A stretch of DNA of 64,000 nucleotides from Eubacteriales bacterium mix99 (GCA_038396605.1 CP121690.1:2880356-2944355); one strand, 5' to 3'; shown: positions 27,444 to 36,418, counted from the first letter of the stretch. The notes: generated from the sequence alone by a model not told the origin. Numbers and translations are program-made.

Positions 27444-27533
27444 TGGTGCCGGAGACGGGGATCGAACCCGTATGGTTTTTGTGGAACCGCAGGATTTTAA
27501 GTCCTGTGCGTCTGCCTATTCCGCCACTCCGGC
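27444..27533 (-). tRNA. tRNA-Leu (anticodon UAA)
   Basis: A cloverleaf with long variable arm (class II). The anticodon stem CAGGA/TCCTG encloses CTTAAAA, giving anticodon TAA. Ends are GCCGGAG...CTCCGGC with discriminator A and encoded CCA. Last gene of the six-tRNA operon. Confidence 0.97.
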
Positions 27534-27595
27534 AATAAGCCTGTTCGTTCGTCAGATAAATAAAACCCGGATGAAACCCAGCACCCTATAAAAAA

Positions 27596-27669
27596 TGGAG
27601 GCGGCACCCAGATTCGAACTGGAGATAAAGGATTTGCAGTCCTCTGCCTTACCGCTTGGCTATGCCGCC
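27596..27669 (-). tRNA. tRNA-Cys (anticodon GCA)
   Basis: Acceptor GGCGGCA...TGCCGCC with CCA encoded. Anticodon stem GAGGA/TCCTT around CTGCAAA gives anticodon GCA. T-arm GTTCGAATC. Confidence 0.97.
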
Positions 27670-27674
27670 TTATC

Positions 27675-27749
27675 TGGAGCGGGAGACGGGATTCGAACCC
27701 GCGACATTCGCCATGGCAAGGCGATGCTCTACCACTGAGCCACTCCCGC
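27675..27749 (-). tRNA. tRNA-Gly (anticodon GCC)
   Basis: Acceptor GCGGGAG...CTCCCGC with CCA encoded. Anticodon stem TCGCC/GGCGA around TTGCCAT gives anticodon GCC. Only 5 bp separate it from the tRNA-Cys gene. Confidence 0.97.
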
Positions 27750-27831
27750 ATAAATTTTAAAACCAACTGCCAATATTGGATTTCCTTCTGTGACAACTTT
27801 CCCTGCCGGAAAGTGTCCCAATACTGACTTA

Positions 27832-27907
27832 TGGTGCCTCGGGGCGGAATTGAACCACCGACACATAGATTTTCAGTCTACTGCTCTACCGACTGAGCTA
27901 CCGAGGC
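27832..27907 (-). tRNA. tRNA-Phe (anticodon GAA)
   Basis: Acceptor GCCTCGG...CCGAGGC with A discriminator and encoded CCA. The anticodon loop CTGAAAA gives GAA. It is the likely ligand species of the pheST T-box. Confidence 0.97.
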
Positions 27908-27916
27908 AAAAACAAA

Positions 27917-27993
27917 TGGCGACCCGGGACGGATTTGAACCGACGACCTCCAGCGTGACAGGCTGGCATTCTAACCAACTGAACTACCGGGCC
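27917..27993 (-). tRNA. tRNA-Asp (anticodon GUC)
   Basis: Anticodon stem CCAGC/GCTGG around CTGTCAC gives GTC. Acceptor GGCCCGG pairs with CCGGGTC (one G-T). The CCA is encoded. Confidence 0.96.
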
Positions 27994-27995
27994 AA

Positions 27996-28071
27996 TGGTG
28001 GGAACAATAGGGCTCGAACCTATGACCCCCTGCTTGTAAGGCAGATGCTCTCCCAGCTGAGCTATGCTCCC
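27996..28071 (-). tRNA. tRNA-Val (anticodon UAC)
   Basis: Acceptor GGGAGCA...TGTTCCC with encoded CCA. Anticodon stem TCTGC/GCAGG around CTTACAA gives TAC. First gene of the operon, 30 bp after a strong promoter. Confidence 0.97.
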
Positions 28072-28101
28072 AAACGCCGCTCTGTTTCAGCAGCAAGTAA
28101 G

Positions 28102-28130
28102 ATTATAATATATCCGGGCGGAGAAGTCAA
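28102..28130 (-). promoter_or_regulatory. Strong sigma-A promoter of the tRNA operon
   Basis: Minus-strand -35 TTGACT (28125-28130), 17-bp spacer, perfect -10 TATAAT (28102-28107), just upstream of tRNA-Val. Confidence 0.85.
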
Positions 28131-28204
28131 CCACTTGTTGTCAAAATTTCGCAGAATAATTCTCTGTCAACCGGTATATACTTTTCTCCATTCTCCATTT
28201 CCAC

Positions 28205-29278
28205 TCACCGTTCCTCCACGTCCACCAGTATTTCCGCCAGACTGTGAAGAAAGTACCGGTTGTCCTCCATCCGGCCGATCGTCACCCGTAAACAATCCTT
28301 CAACATCGGATCCCCGGCAAACCGTCTTACCAAAATGCCCTTTTTCAGCAGGCGCTGATAAACCAAAGCACCGTTTTTCACCCTGAACAGGATGAAATTT
28401 GCCTTGGTGGGATAGGGATGAACCCCCCGGAGCCCATCCAACGCCTGAAAAAGCCACTCCCTGGCATCCCGGATCTCCCGTACCTGTTTCTCCCGGTCCT
28501 CCCTGCACTGCCATATGAGCTCCGCCGCCCGTTGCGAAAAGCAGTTGACGTTGAACACAGGCTTTATTTTTTGAATCCCATACGCCAGGTTTTTGTTGCA
28601 TGCCAGGTAACCGACCCGCAGCCCTGCAATCCCCATGGCATGGGAAAAGGTCCGCAAAACCACCAGATTGGGATATTGATCAATGAATGAAATCACAGAC
28701 TCTCCACAGAACTCATAATAAGCTTCATCCACCACCACAATCCCGTCAAAGCTCCGGGCCAGCTTCCGGATATCCGGAACCGGCATGATATTTCCGGTCG
28801 GATTATTGGGAGAGCCGATATAAATCACTTTCGGCTCATATTCCTCCATCGACTGCTCCATCTCTCCCAAATCATAGCAGAATTCCTTGCCCAGTGGATA
28901 TTCCGCCGCAATTCCTCCTGCAATCCGCGTACATTGGGAGTACACAGGGAAAGAAGGCGAAGGACACAATACCGCATCTCCCCAGTCCACAAAGGCATTG
29001 GTAACCATCCGGATCAACTCATCCGATCCGTTGCCAATCAGGATACTGTCCCGGCTGATCTTCAGATCCTCCGCCAGTTTCTCGCGCAGGGAATCTGCAT
29101 CCGGGTCGGGATATCGATGATAGTTGTTTTCTTCGAGCAGCTCAGAAGCCAGCTGCGCCCGTATTTCCAGAGGGATTGGAAAAGGGGTTTCATTGGCATC
29201 CATTTTCAGGGAAAACTCTCCCCTTACAGGACGATAAGGTTTCAACGATCGGAGGTCTTCACGCAGATATTCCTTCAT
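28205..29278 (-). CDS. HisC-like aminotransferase fold protein lacking the PLP lysine
   Basis: This 357-residue protein matches histidinol-phosphate aminotransferase throughout: KMDANETPFPIP near the start, GNGSDELIRM, the substrate loop GSPNNPTGN, and VVVDEAYYEF with the PLP-binding Asp and Tyr. However, the Schiff-base motif reads RTFSHAMGIAGLRVGYL. The lysine expected after Ser (normally FSKA) is histidine, encoded CAT. The rest of the site, including the Arg of GLRVGY, is intact. A normal transaminase needs that lysine, so activity is doubtful or changed. Start is ATG 29278 behind GAGAGGCGG; an upstream ATG at 29305 lacks a ribosome site. It is divergent from a PHP histidinol phosphatase gene. 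Confidence 0.88.
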   Translation of the reverse strand: MKEYLREDLRSLKPYRPVRGEFSLKMDANETPFPIPLEIRAQLASELLEENNYHRYPDPDADSLREKLAEDLKISRDSILIGNGSDELIRMVTNAFVDWGDAVLCPSPSFPVYSQCTRIAGGIAAEYPLGKEFCYDLGEMEQSMEEYEPKVIYIGSPNNPTGNIMPVPDIRKLARSFDGIVVVDEAYYEFCGESVISFIDQYPNLVVLRTFSHAMGIAGLRVGYLACNKNLAYGIQKIKPVFNVNCFSQRAAELIWQCREDREKQVREIRDAREWLFQALDGLRGVHPYPTKANFILFRVKNGALVYQRLLKKGILVRRFAGDPMLKDCLRVTIGRMEDNRYFLHSLAEILVDVEER

Positions 29279-29443
29279 TCTTCCGCCTCTCTTCCCATGA
29301 ACCATACTAAAGCAAAGAAAACAGAATTATGTCCTATCCTGTACTATTCTGCATAGATACGGCTGTTTCCTCCCAACCCCATGAAATATGTTTTGCCAGT
29401 TGACTTACCCACGCGGGACTACTACAATACGGTTTGGGATCGT

Positions 29444-29471
29444 TGAAACAATGTGCCCGAAAATATATACA
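29444..29471 (+). promoter_or_regulatory. Sigma-A promoter of the PHP phosphatase gene
   Basis: -35 TTGAAA (29444-29449) and -10 TATACA (29466-29471) with a 16-bp spacer, about 18 bp before the TTG start of the gene. Confidence 0.5.
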
Positions 29472-29489
29472 GAATGAAGGGGACTCGTA

Positions 29490-30290
29490 TTGCTCGATTA
29501 TCATATGCATACTTTCTTTTCTCCGGACGGGAAAATGACCATGGAAGAGGCATGTAAAAAGGCAATGTCCGTAGGACTGAAAGAAATTGCCTTTACAGAT
29601 CATATGGACATGAACCTGCCGGAGAACAAAAACGCCTTTCAAATCACGGATATGGATCAATATATTCAATCCATTGCATCCGTCCGGGAAAAATACAAGG
29701 GAAAGCTCTCCGTAAAAACCGGCATAGAAATCGGTCTTCAGGACCGGACTCTGGAAGCCGCCGCATCTCTTGTCAGAAGCTATCCCTTTGACTTTGTCAT
29801 AGCCTCGCTCCACCTGGTGGACGGGCTGGACCCCTACCGCCCGGAATACTATAAAGGACGGGACAAGTTAAAAAGTTATACCGTCTATTATCAGAAAATT
29901 TACGATCTTCTTCGCCAATATGACGATTACTGTGTCCTGGGACATCTGGACTATGTGAGACGTTATATGCCCTATCCCTATGCCCCGGAAGATTATAAAA
30001 TCGGAATGGAAATCATAGAATCCATTTTAAAACTGCTGGTGGAAAGGGGCAAGGGCCTGGAATTGAATACAGCAGGCTGCAAACACAGCTCCAGGCAGCC
30101 TCATCCACATCCTGCCATTTTAAAACGATACCGGGATCTGGGCGGAGAAATTGTCACCATCGGATCCGATGCCCATGCCGTGAATGATGTGGGATATGAA
30201 AACAGGAGAGCACTGGAATGGTTGAAACAGGCCGGATTTGACTATGTAACCTTCTTTACAGACAGGCAGCCAGAGTTTGTAAAAATATAA
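29490..30290 (+). CDS. hisJ: Histidinol-phosphatase, PHP family
   Basis: This 266-residue metal-dependent phosphoesterase probably performs the last dephosphorylation in histidine synthesis. All PHP metal motifs are present: DYHMHTFFS near the start, FTDHMD near 35, the Glu in GIEIG, ASLHLVDG near 106, GHLDYVRRY and GSDAHAVNDVG near 229. The start is TTG at 29490 with AAGGGG upstream. It faces away from the HisC-like gene, sharing the 211-bp region between them. A long bidirectional hairpin terminator separates it from the convergent transketolase gene. Confidence 0.9.
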   Translation: MLDYHMHTFFSPDGKMTMEEACKKAMSVGLKEIAFTDHMDMNLPENKNAFQITDMDQYIQSIASVREKYKGKLSVKTGIEIGLQDRTLEAAASLVRSYPFDFVIASLHLVDGLDPYRPEYYKGRDKLKSYTVYYQKIYDLLRQYDDYCVLGHLDYVRRYMPYPYAPEDYKIGMEIIESILKLLVERGKGLELNTAGCKHSSRQPHPHPAILKRYRDLGGEIVTIGSDAHAVNDVGYENRRALEWLKQAGFDYVTFFTDRQPEFVKI

Positions 30291-30411
30291 AATGCCGACG
30301 CATCCTTTCATGCCTGGTTTCTGTCAGGTTTTGATCCGGAAGAAAACAGTAACAGCAATCAAAAGCATTGAAAAAGTATTGCAGATATATTGGAAATGCA
30401 TTGGAAATGCA

Positions 30412-30452
30412 ATCAACCGGATACCACGAAGCTTTCGTGATATCCGGTTGAT
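30412..30452. terminator. Bidirectional terminator between hisJ and tkt
   Basis: ATCAACCGGATACCACGAAG pairs with CTTTCGTGATATCCGGTTGAT over about 20 positions with two mismatches, between two converging genes. GTTTTC follows on the plus strand. Just before it, ATTGGAAATGC occurs twice in tandem (about 30390-30411). Nothing else is seen in 30291-30515. Confidence 0.8.
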
Positions 30453-30515
30453 GTTTTCGCCAAATTCTATATCCTATATTGATTTCTATTTATTTCAATT
30501 CTATCCCTGGACAGG

Positions 30516-32501
30516 TCAAAGGACTGTTTCCCTCGCCTTTTTGACAATGTTCTCCACTGTAAAGCCGAATTCTTCAAACAGGATGTTATATTTGCCGGAT
30601 GCGCCGAAGTGATCCATGGAAATAACATCTCCGTCCAACCCGGTATATTTCTGCCAGCCAAAGGAAGTGCCTGCTTCCACAGCAAGTCTGGCCCGTACCT
30701 TTTTCGGCAGTACACTTTCCCTATAGTCTTCCGTCTGCTCTTCAAATATTTCCCAGGAAGGCATGCTGACGACCCGGGCATCGACTCCCTGCTCTTTCAG
30801 AACCTTCTGTGCCTGTACAATCAGCTGTACTTCGGAACCGGAAGCCATCAGAATCATATCCGGTATTTCCTTTTCAGAATCCTTCAGGATATAGGCACCC
30901 TTCAGTGCACCCCTGCCCGTACCATCCAGCAGAGGCAGGTTCTGACGGGTCAACGCCAAAGCGGTGGGACCGTCGGTTCGGGACAATGCGGACACATAAG
31001 CTGCTGCAGTTTCCCTGGAATCTGCGGGCCGGATCACCGTAAAGTTCGGAATGCTGCGCAGGGAAGCCAGCTGCTCAATGGGCTCATGGGTGGGCCCGTC
31101 CTCTCCCACACCGATGCTGTCATGAGTCAGAACATAAAGCACCGGCAGCTTCATCATGGCAGACAGCCGCATGGCGCCTTTCATGTAATCACTGAATACA
31201 AAGAAAGTGGCAACATAGACGGTTAACCCGCCGTGAGCAGTCATGCCGTTGGCAATGGCTGCCATCGCATGCTCCCGAACGCCAAAATGCAGATTGGAAC
31301 CTGCATAATCCCGTGCGGAAAAGTTTCCCATATTTTTTATTTCCGTCTTGTTGGAAGGAGCAAGATCTGCGGACCCGCCAATCAGATTGGGAACCTTTTT
31401 GATCAGGCGATTGAGTATCTCTCCGGAGGCAGAACGGGTAGCCATATCTCCCTCAAAATGCCAAAACTCCTTGTCATCCAACAAATCTTCCTTTTGGCAG
31501 GGCTGATGCCAGGCTTCCCAGTCGGCGGCCAGATCCGGATAATGTTCCTGATAGGGATCCCATAGCTTGTTCCAATCCTCTTCTGCCTTTTGCCCCTGAG
31601 AGACAAGTTCCTTCATATGCTCCCTTATCTCATCCGGTACATAGAAGGATTTATCCGGATAATAATGCAGAAATTCCTTGGCAGCCTGGACGTTCTCCGC
31701 ACCGAGGGGTGCGCCGTGAGCAGCGGCAGTACCCTGCTTTGCAGGCGCTCCGTATCCAATCACGGTACGTACGATAATCATGCTGGGCTTTTCCGTCTCC
31801 TGTCTGGCTTCCTTCAATGCTGCTTCAATGGCATCCGTATCGTTGCCGTCCTCCACCCGCAGCACCTGCCATCCGTATGCTTCATAACGTTTGCCCACAT
31901 CTTCCGTAAAAGCGATATCCGTACTTCCTTCAATGCTGATGGAATTGGAATCATACAGAAGAATCAGTTTTCCAAGCTTCAGCGTGCCGGCCAGTGAAGA
32001 GGCTTCTCCAGAAATGCCCTCCATCAGGCAGCCATCCCCGCATAAAGCATAGGTATAATGGTTTACGATCTCATATCCGGGCCGGTTGAACTTTGCTGCC
32101 AAATGGGCTTCCGCCATTGCCATGCCCACTGCATTGGCAATTCCTTGTCCCAGTGGGCCCGTGGTCACCTCCACTCCGGCTGTGTGGCCGTATTCCGGAT
32201 GTCCGGGAGTCCTGCTGCCCCATTGCCGGAAATTCTTCAGATCCTCCATTGTCAGACCGTATCCAAATAAATGAAGGAGGGAATAAAGCATCATGGATCC
32301 GTGCCCTGCGGAAAGAACAAACCGATCCCGGTCTGCCCACGATGGATCCCTGGGATTATGTTTCAAAACCTTTGCCCAAAGGGTATAAGCCATGGGAGCC
32401 GATCCCATCGGCAGTCCCGGATGGCCGGATTTTGCCTTTTCCACTGCTTCTGCCGATAAAATACGTATGGAATTGATGCATAGCTGGTCAATCTTGTTCA
32501 T
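30516..32501 (-). CDS. tkt: Transketolase
   Basis: The 661-residue thiamine-diphosphate enzyme moves two-carbon units in the pentose phosphate pathway. It has the TPP motif [20 protein letters not shown] near 153, the pyrimidine domain ([14 protein letters not shown] near 410; [16 protein letters not shown] near 465) and a C-terminal domain. The start is ATG 32501 with AGGAGG 8 bases upstream. It lies near arabinose genes whose product, xylulose 5-phosphate, it consumes, but it has its own promoter and terminator. Confidence 0.97.
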   Translation of the reverse strand: MNKIDQLCINSIRILSAEAVEKAKSGHPGLPMGSAPMAYTLWAKVLKHNPRDPSWADRDRFVLSAGHGSMMLYSLLHLFGYGLTMEDLKNFRQWGSRTPGHPEYGHTAGVEVTTGPLGQGIANAVGMAMAEAHLAAKFNRPGYEIVNHYTYALCGDGCLMEGISGEASSLAGTLKLGKLILLYDSNSISIEGSTDIAFTEDVGKRYEAYGWQVLRVEDGNDTDAIEAALKEARQETEKPSMIIVRTVIGYGAPAKQGTAAAHGAPLGAENVQAAKEFLHYYPDKSFYVPDEIREHMKELVSQGQKAEEDWNKLWDPYQEHYPDLAADWEAWHQPCQKEDLLDDKEFWHFEGDMATRSASGEILNRLIKKVPNLIGGSADLAPSNKTEIKNMGNFSARDYAGSNLHFGVREHAMAAIANGMTAHGGLTVYVATFFVFSDYMKGAMRLSAMMKLPVLYVLTHDSIGVGEDGPTHEPIEQLASLRSIPNFTVIRPADSRETAAAYVSALSRTDGPTALALTRQNLPLLDGTGRGALKGAYILKDSEKEIPDMILMASGSEVQLIVQAQKVLKEQGVDARVVSMPSWEIFEEQTEDYRESVLPKKVRARLAVEAGTSFGWQKYTGLDGDVISMDHFGASGKYNILFEEFGFTVENIVKKARETVL

Positions 32502-32550
32502 CCGTTCATCCTCCTGTTTATTTCCTGTCAATAATTTTGCAATCGCTTCT

Positions 32551-32579
32551 ATTATATTCTATTGAGCAGCGATATTCAA
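32551..32579 (-). promoter_or_regulatory. Sigma-A promoter of tkt
   Basis: Minus-strand -35 TTGAAT (32574-32579), 17-bp spacer and perfect -10 TATAAT (32551-32556), 50 bp before the tkt start. The -35 box ends 2 bp from a 27-bp repeat copy. Confidence 0.75.
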
Positions 32580-32581
32580 AT

Positions 32582-32608
32582 CCTAAATGAATCACGACAG
32601 AGACGGAC
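32582..32608. repeat. 27-bp direct repeat, copy 1
   Basis: Starts CCTAAATGAATCACGACAGA and matches the copy at 32649-32675 at 24 of 27 positions. The copies are 67 bp apart. They look like remains of a dispersed intergenic repeat. Confidence 0.7.
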
Positions 32609-32648
32609 TATAGGCTGTTTACGGCTATCCGGCCATTGTGGTATCCAC

Positions 32649-32675
32649 CCTAAATGAATCATGACAGGGACGAAC
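32649..32675. repeat. 27-bp direct repeat, copy 2
   Basis: Starts CCTAAATGAATCATGACAGG. The stop codon of the ABC-transporter fragment lies inside it, so the repeat sits at the broken end of that old gene. Confidence 0.7.
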
Positions 32676-32766
32676 TTCGTGGGTCGGTCGCCTGCATTGC
32701 CCACATAGCGGAATAAACGCCGCCTTTCGCCAGCAGATCCGGATGTGTACCCTCTTCCACAATCCT
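32659..32766 (-). pseudogene. C-terminal remnant of an ABC exporter ATPase
   Basis: The minus strand encodes RIVEEGTHPDLLAKGGVYSA then MWAMQATDP, the usual last 35 residues of MsbA/LmrA-type exporters, ending in a stop within a repeat. Everything before RIVEEG is missing. The fragment stops where an AraC fragment on the other strand begins (about 32765). Confidence 0.75.
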
Positions 32767-32995
32767 TCGGATTGAAAAGGCCTGCAGACGTCTCAAACAA
32801 TCCGGTCAGCCCATATCGGACATTGCTGAGTCCGTGGGATATGCCAATCAATTTTACTTCGCCAGGGAATTCAAGCGGCTCACAAGAATGACCCCGAGTG
32901 AATATCGAATGAATCCGGAGAGGAGCGAAATTCTCAGTTATCATACCTTTGTACGGCCCTTCAGCCAGCAGGAATGGGAGAACCATTCCATTTAG
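32765..32995 (+). pseudogene. C-terminal remnant of an AraC-family regulator
   Basis: The plus strand encodes LRIEKACRRLKQSGQPISDI, then AESVGYANQFYFAREFKRLT and RMTPSEYR. This is the second helix-turn-helix of an AraC/XylS regulator, followed by a short tail and a TAG at 32993. There is no start codon, first helix-turn-helix or sensor domain. The tail overlaps the 3' end of the DUF6171 gene on the other strand. It may be the wreck of an arabinose or exporter regulator. Confidence 0.8.
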
Positions 32996-33245
32996 GCGGG
33001 GAATCCGGGCAACCCATATATCGTCTGGCTGCCCGCAATTCCACTACGCAGCCGCAAAGAGCGCAAAACCCATTCACCAGATGGGCACACTCCCTGCAGC
33101 TTTTCAGTCTTTCCCGATACACCCCATCCTCCGTGCGCCGTTCCATCGGCATATTGTTCAGCCGGTCTCGTACCAAAGCCCAGAACTCTTTCTGATCTTC
33201 CATTTCACGAAGCAGACAGCGGCATGGCTCAATACTGATTGACAT
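32961..33245 (-). CDS. Small cysteine-rich protein, DUF6171-like
   Basis: The 94-residue protein has an acidic, helical N-terminal half and a likely zinc knuckle CRECAHLVNGFCALCGCVVE (residues about 50-69), with one more Cys in MGCPDSP. I recognise it as resembling the clostridial DUF6171 family of unknown function. Its ATG overlaps the stop of the arabinofuranosidase gene by one base (TAATG), so it is probably translated by re-initiation in the same operon. Its last codons lie opposite the tail of the AraC remnant, so the very C-terminus could be altered by that rearrangement. Confidence 0.75.
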   Translation of the reverse strand: MSISIEPCRCLLREMEDQKEFWALVRDRLNNMPMERRTEDGVYRERLKSCRECAHLVNGFCALCGCVVELRAARRYMGCPDSPPKWNGSPIPAG

Positions 33246-34720
33246 TATTTTACCGCCAGCTCCACTATACTGCAGGGCGGCATATGAAGTTCCAGCGCGG
33301 ATCCTCCCCAGGTTTCCTTTGCCGTATAATCTGAAAAAATCTCCGGATGTACCGTCTCCGGCGCTTCAAAGGTATTGTGGGACCTCATGCTGCCATGCAG
33401 AATTCTCCCCCGGACCTGCTTTGCTTGCTTTCCCAGCAGCTCGCAGGAAATCACGGCATCCTCTTCCCCGGAAAGGTTGGCAATGGTAATATGAACCTGT
33501 CCGTTTTCATCCACGGAAGCGGACTCATGAAGCTGAGGGATGCCGCCGACCTGCCGTGTTTCCAGATAGCTTTCCAGCAATTCCGCGTTCTGATGATTTT
33601 TATAAAGATCAAAGACATAATAGGTCGGGGTCCGCAGCATCTTTTCCCCCTCGGTGAGAAGAACCGCCTGAAGCACGTTTACCATCTGCGCCAGATTTGC
33701 CATAACAACCCGATCACTGTTCTTGTTGAAGATATTCAATGTAACCGCCGCAATCATGGCATCCCGCATGGTATTCTGCTGATAAAGGAATCCCGGATTG
33801 GTTCCCGGTTCCACATCATACCAGCTGCCCCATTCATCCACGACCAGACCCACCCGCTTTTCCGGATCATACCGATCCATGATCCCGCTGTGGCGGGAAA
33901 TCAGTTCCTTCATTTGCAGGGCAGCCTCTAAAGTAGCGTAATATTCTTCCGTATTAAAATCCGTGGAAGAGCCCTTGTGCTGCCAATTCCCGGACGGGAT
34001 CGTGTAATAATGCAGACTCAGACCGTCCATGTACTTCCCGGCAATCTTCATAACCGTATCCGTCCAGTGATAATCATCTGCATTGGGTCCGCAGGCGATC
34101 CGGAACACGTGATTGTCTCCATAATTCCGTACATAGGTCTGATACCGGCGATACAGATCCGCGTAATACTCCGGCCGCATATTGCCGCCACATCCCCAGT
34201 TCTCGTTGCCGATGCCAAAATACCTTACCCGCCAGGCTTTATCCCGACCGTTTTTTCGCCGCAGGTCTGCCATGGGAGAAACGCCGTCAAAGGTCAGATA
34301 TTCCATCCACTCGCTCATTTCCCGGACGCTTCCGCTGCCCACATTTCCATTGACATAGGGCTCACAGCCCAACTGCCGGCAAAGCTCCATAAACTCATGC
34401 GTGCCAAAGGAGTTATCTTCCACAACACCTCCCCAGTGGGTATTGATCATCTTTTTTCGATTTTCCTTCGGTCCGACGCCGTCTTTCCAGTGATATTCAT
34501 CCGCAAAACATCCTCCCGGCCAGCGAAGCACCGGAATCCGGATTGCTCTCAGGGCCTCTACAACATCGTTCCGGATGCCGTGGGTATTGGGAACGGGAGA
34601 ATCCTCCCCCACATAAATTCCGTTGTAAATGCAGCGGCCCAGATGTTCGGAAAAATGTCCGTAAATTTCCGGATGAATCCGGCTTTTTCTGTGATTGGCG
34701 TTTACAATATATTTTGTCAT
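33245..34720 (-). CDS. Alpha-L-arabinofuranosidase, GH51
   Basis: The 491-residue enzyme cuts arabinose from arabinan or arabinoxylan oligosaccharides. It has no signal peptide, so it acts inside the cell on imported fragments. The GH51 acid/base is the Glu of [15 protein letters not shown] near 175 and the nucleophile is the Glu of [10 protein letters not shown] near 295. The C-terminal quarter is a beta-sandwich. The start is ATG 34720 with AGGGAGAGG upstream. The frame is open for 54 more codons upstream, but these encode low-complexity Lys/Arg/Gln from a purine-rich spacer and are not part of the family. Confidence 0.95.
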   Translation of the reverse strand: MTKYIVNANHRKSRIHPEIYGHFSEHLGRCIYNGIYVGEDSPVPNTHGIRNDVVEALRAIRIPVLRWPGGCFADEYHWKDGVGPKENRKKMINTHWGGVVEDNSFGTHEFMELCRQLGCEPYVNGNVGSGSVREMSEWMEYLTFDGVSPMADLRRKNGRDKAWRVRYFGIGNENWGCGGNMRPEYYADLYRRYQTYVRNYGDNHVFRIACGPNADDYHWTDTVMKIAGKYMDGLSLHYYTIPSGNWQHKGSSTDFNTEEYYATLEAALQMKELISRHSGIMDRYDPEKRVGLVVDEWGSWYDVEPGTNPGFLYQQNTMRDAMIAAVTLNIFNKNSDRVVMANLAQMVNVLQAVLLTEGEKMLRTPTYYVFDLYKNHQNAELLESYLETRQVGGIPQLHESASVDENGQVHITIANLSGEEDAVISCELLGKQAKQVRGRILHGSMRSHNTFEAPETVHPEIFSDYTAKETWGGSALELHMPPCSIVELAVK

Positions 34721-34759
34721 GAAATCGCCTCTCCCTTGTTCCTGATCTGTTTTCTGCCT

Positions 34760-34855
34760 TTCGGATTGCCCTCTTTTATTGTCTCTTTCTTTGCCTTTTC
34801 CCTTTCTTTGTCTTTGCCTTATCCTGGCCTTTTGTCTTTGCTTTTTGTCTTTGTC
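34760..34855. repeat. Purine-rich low-complexity spacer between araA and abfA
   Basis: On the minus strand about 95 bases are almost free of T and built from variations of AAAGACAAA, AAAGGC and AAAGAAAG. As RNA this would be unstructured. It separates araA from the arabinofuranosidase start by 143 bp, unlike the tight spacing elsewhere in this operon. Confidence 0.75.
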
Positions 34856-34863
34856 CCTCCTTG

Positions 34864-36336
34864 TTATCCTTTCAGTTTCCACGCAAGGTCAGAAAGGAAG
34901 AGATCGTGCTCCAGCTGCTCCGGCCGGGTATCGCGATGGATATGTACAAACTCGATGTCCATCATCCGGGCCCAATCCTTAAGCATCTCCGCATCGCAGT
35001 CCCGGCTTAGCACAGTATGATGTGCACCCCCGGCCAGGATCCAGCATTCCACTCCCGTGGTCAAATCCGGCTCAGGCTTCCACATCACACGGGCCACAGG
35101 CAAATTGGGCATGGTCTGCGTCGGCTTTACACACTCAATGTCCTGAACGATCAGCCGCAGGCGTCCACCCATGTCTATCAGACTGGCCACAACAGCCGGT
35201 CCTGCCTTGCCTTCAAACACCAGCCGCGCAGGAGCCTCCCGGTTGCCGATTCCCAGATCGTGCACTTCAATCCTGGGCTTCTCCGCCGCCAGGGACGGGC
35301 ATACCTCCAGCATATGCGCTCCCAGGGAAATGCCGTTTTTCAAGTCATAGTTATAATCCTCCATAAAGGCCGTACCGCCGCCCATACCGTGGGTCATTGC
35401 CTTCACAATGGCCGTCAGGGCGGAAACCTTCCAGTCCCCTTCCCCGCCATATCCGTAGCCCTGGCGCATCAGATCCTGACTGGCAAGGCCCGGAAGCTGT
35501 TTCATTCCATACAGATCCTCAAAGGTATTGCTAAACGCCATACATCCTTCCTCATCCAGCATACGCTTTATGGCAATTTCCTCCCGCGCCTGATACCGAA
35601 CGGTTTCCAGATCATCCGTCGCAAATTCATAATTTTTCCGATATTCCGACATGCAATCCTCTATCTCAGCATCCGTCACAGCGTCCATATATTCCACCAG
35701 CGTGCCTACCGGCCAGGTATTTACCTGCCAGCCCAGCTTGATCTGTGCTTCCACCTTGTCGCCTTCTGTAACGGCCACCTCGCGCATGTTGTCCCCGAAG
35801 CGCATTACCTTCATACGTCGGCTGACTGCTGCACCGACAGCCGCCCGCATCCATTTCCCGATTTTCTTCTGCGTTTCTTCGTCCTTCCAGTAACCAACCA
35901 CTATCTTCCGGGCCTTCCGCATCCGGGCGCCGATAAATCCATGCTCCCGGTCTCCATGGGCGCTCTGATGCAGATTCATATAATCCATGTCCATGGCTTC
36001 ATTGGGGATTTCTTCATTGAACTGGGTATGGAAATGCAGCCAGGGCTTTTGCAGGAGCCCCAACCCGTTGATCCACATTTTGGAGGGGGAGAAGGTATGA
36101 CAAAAAGTAATGATGCCGGCACATTCATCGTCATAATTGGCTTCCCGGATCAGCTTTTCAATCCCGCCGGCTGTTTTCACGGTATCCTTGTACACCATGT
36201 CATATGGCAGATTGCCGCTTCCGTTCAATCCGTCCGCTATGGCGCGGCCGTCCCGTTCCACCTGAGCCAGGGTCTCCGGCCCATACAGGAACTGGCTCCC
36301 CACCACAAACCAAAATGCATACTGTTTTTCTTTCAT
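34864..36336 (-). CDS. araA: L-arabinose isomerase
   Basis: The 490-residue enzyme interconverts L-arabinose and L-ribulose with a metal in the site. Typical segments are [19 protein letters not shown] at the N-terminus, [15 protein letters not shown] near 82, [20 protein letters not shown] near 122, a Glu-rich [18 protein letters not shown] and [18 protein letters not shown]. Length is normal for Firmicutes. It is flanked by an AraB-like kinase and a GH51 enzyme, forming an arabinose-release and catabolism set. A 20-bp repeat array fills its 5' leader. Confidence 0.97.
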   Translation of the reverse strand: MKEKQYAFWFVVGSQFLYGPETLAQVERDGRAIADGLNGSGNLPYDMVYKDTVKTAGGIEKLIREANYDDECAGIITFCHTFSPSKMWINGLGLLQKPWLHFHTQFNEEIPNEAMDMDYMNLHQSAHGDREHGFIGARMRKARKIVVGYWKDEETQKKIGKWMRAAVGAAVSRRMKVMRFGDNMREVAVTEGDKVEAQIKLGWQVNTWPVGTLVEYMDAVTDAEIEDCMSEYRKNYEFATDDLETVRYQAREEIAIKRMLDEEGCMAFSNTFEDLYGMKQLPGLASQDLMRQGYGYGGEGDWKVSALTAIVKAMTHGMGGGTAFMEDYNYDLKNGISLGAHMLEVCPSLAAEKPRIEVHDLGIGNREAPARLVFEGKAGPAVVASLIDMGGRLRLIVQDIECVKPTQTMPNLPVARVMWKPEPDLTTGVECWILAGGAHHTVLSRDCDAEMLKDWARMMDIEFVHIHRDTRPEQLEHDLFLSDLAWKLKG

Positions 36337-36357
36337 CGTATCTTACTCCTTTCTGCT

Positions 36358-36418
36358 TTATCTGATTTGTTTCCATCTTTGTCTGATCTGTATCCACTTT
36401 GTCTGATCTGTATCCATC
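36358..36418. repeat. Three tandem ~20-bp repeats in the araA leader
   Basis: On the minus strand the unit TGGATACAGATCAGACAAAG occurs twice perfectly, then once as TGGAAACAAATCAGATAAAG, right before AGAAAGGAG, the araA ribosome site. The core CAGACAAAG resembles the AAAGACAAA units in the araA-abfA spacer. Confidence 0.8.

Noticed and set aside
32576-32986. 136-codon minus-strand frame between tkt and the DUF6171 gene
   Set aside because: It runs across the 27-bp repeats and two gene fragments in the wrong frames; the ABC and AraC remnants are the better reading.
34720-34882. N-terminal extension of the arabinofuranosidase
   Set aside because: Low-complexity Lys/Arg/Gln from the purine spacer; a good ribosome site and the family start lie at 34720.
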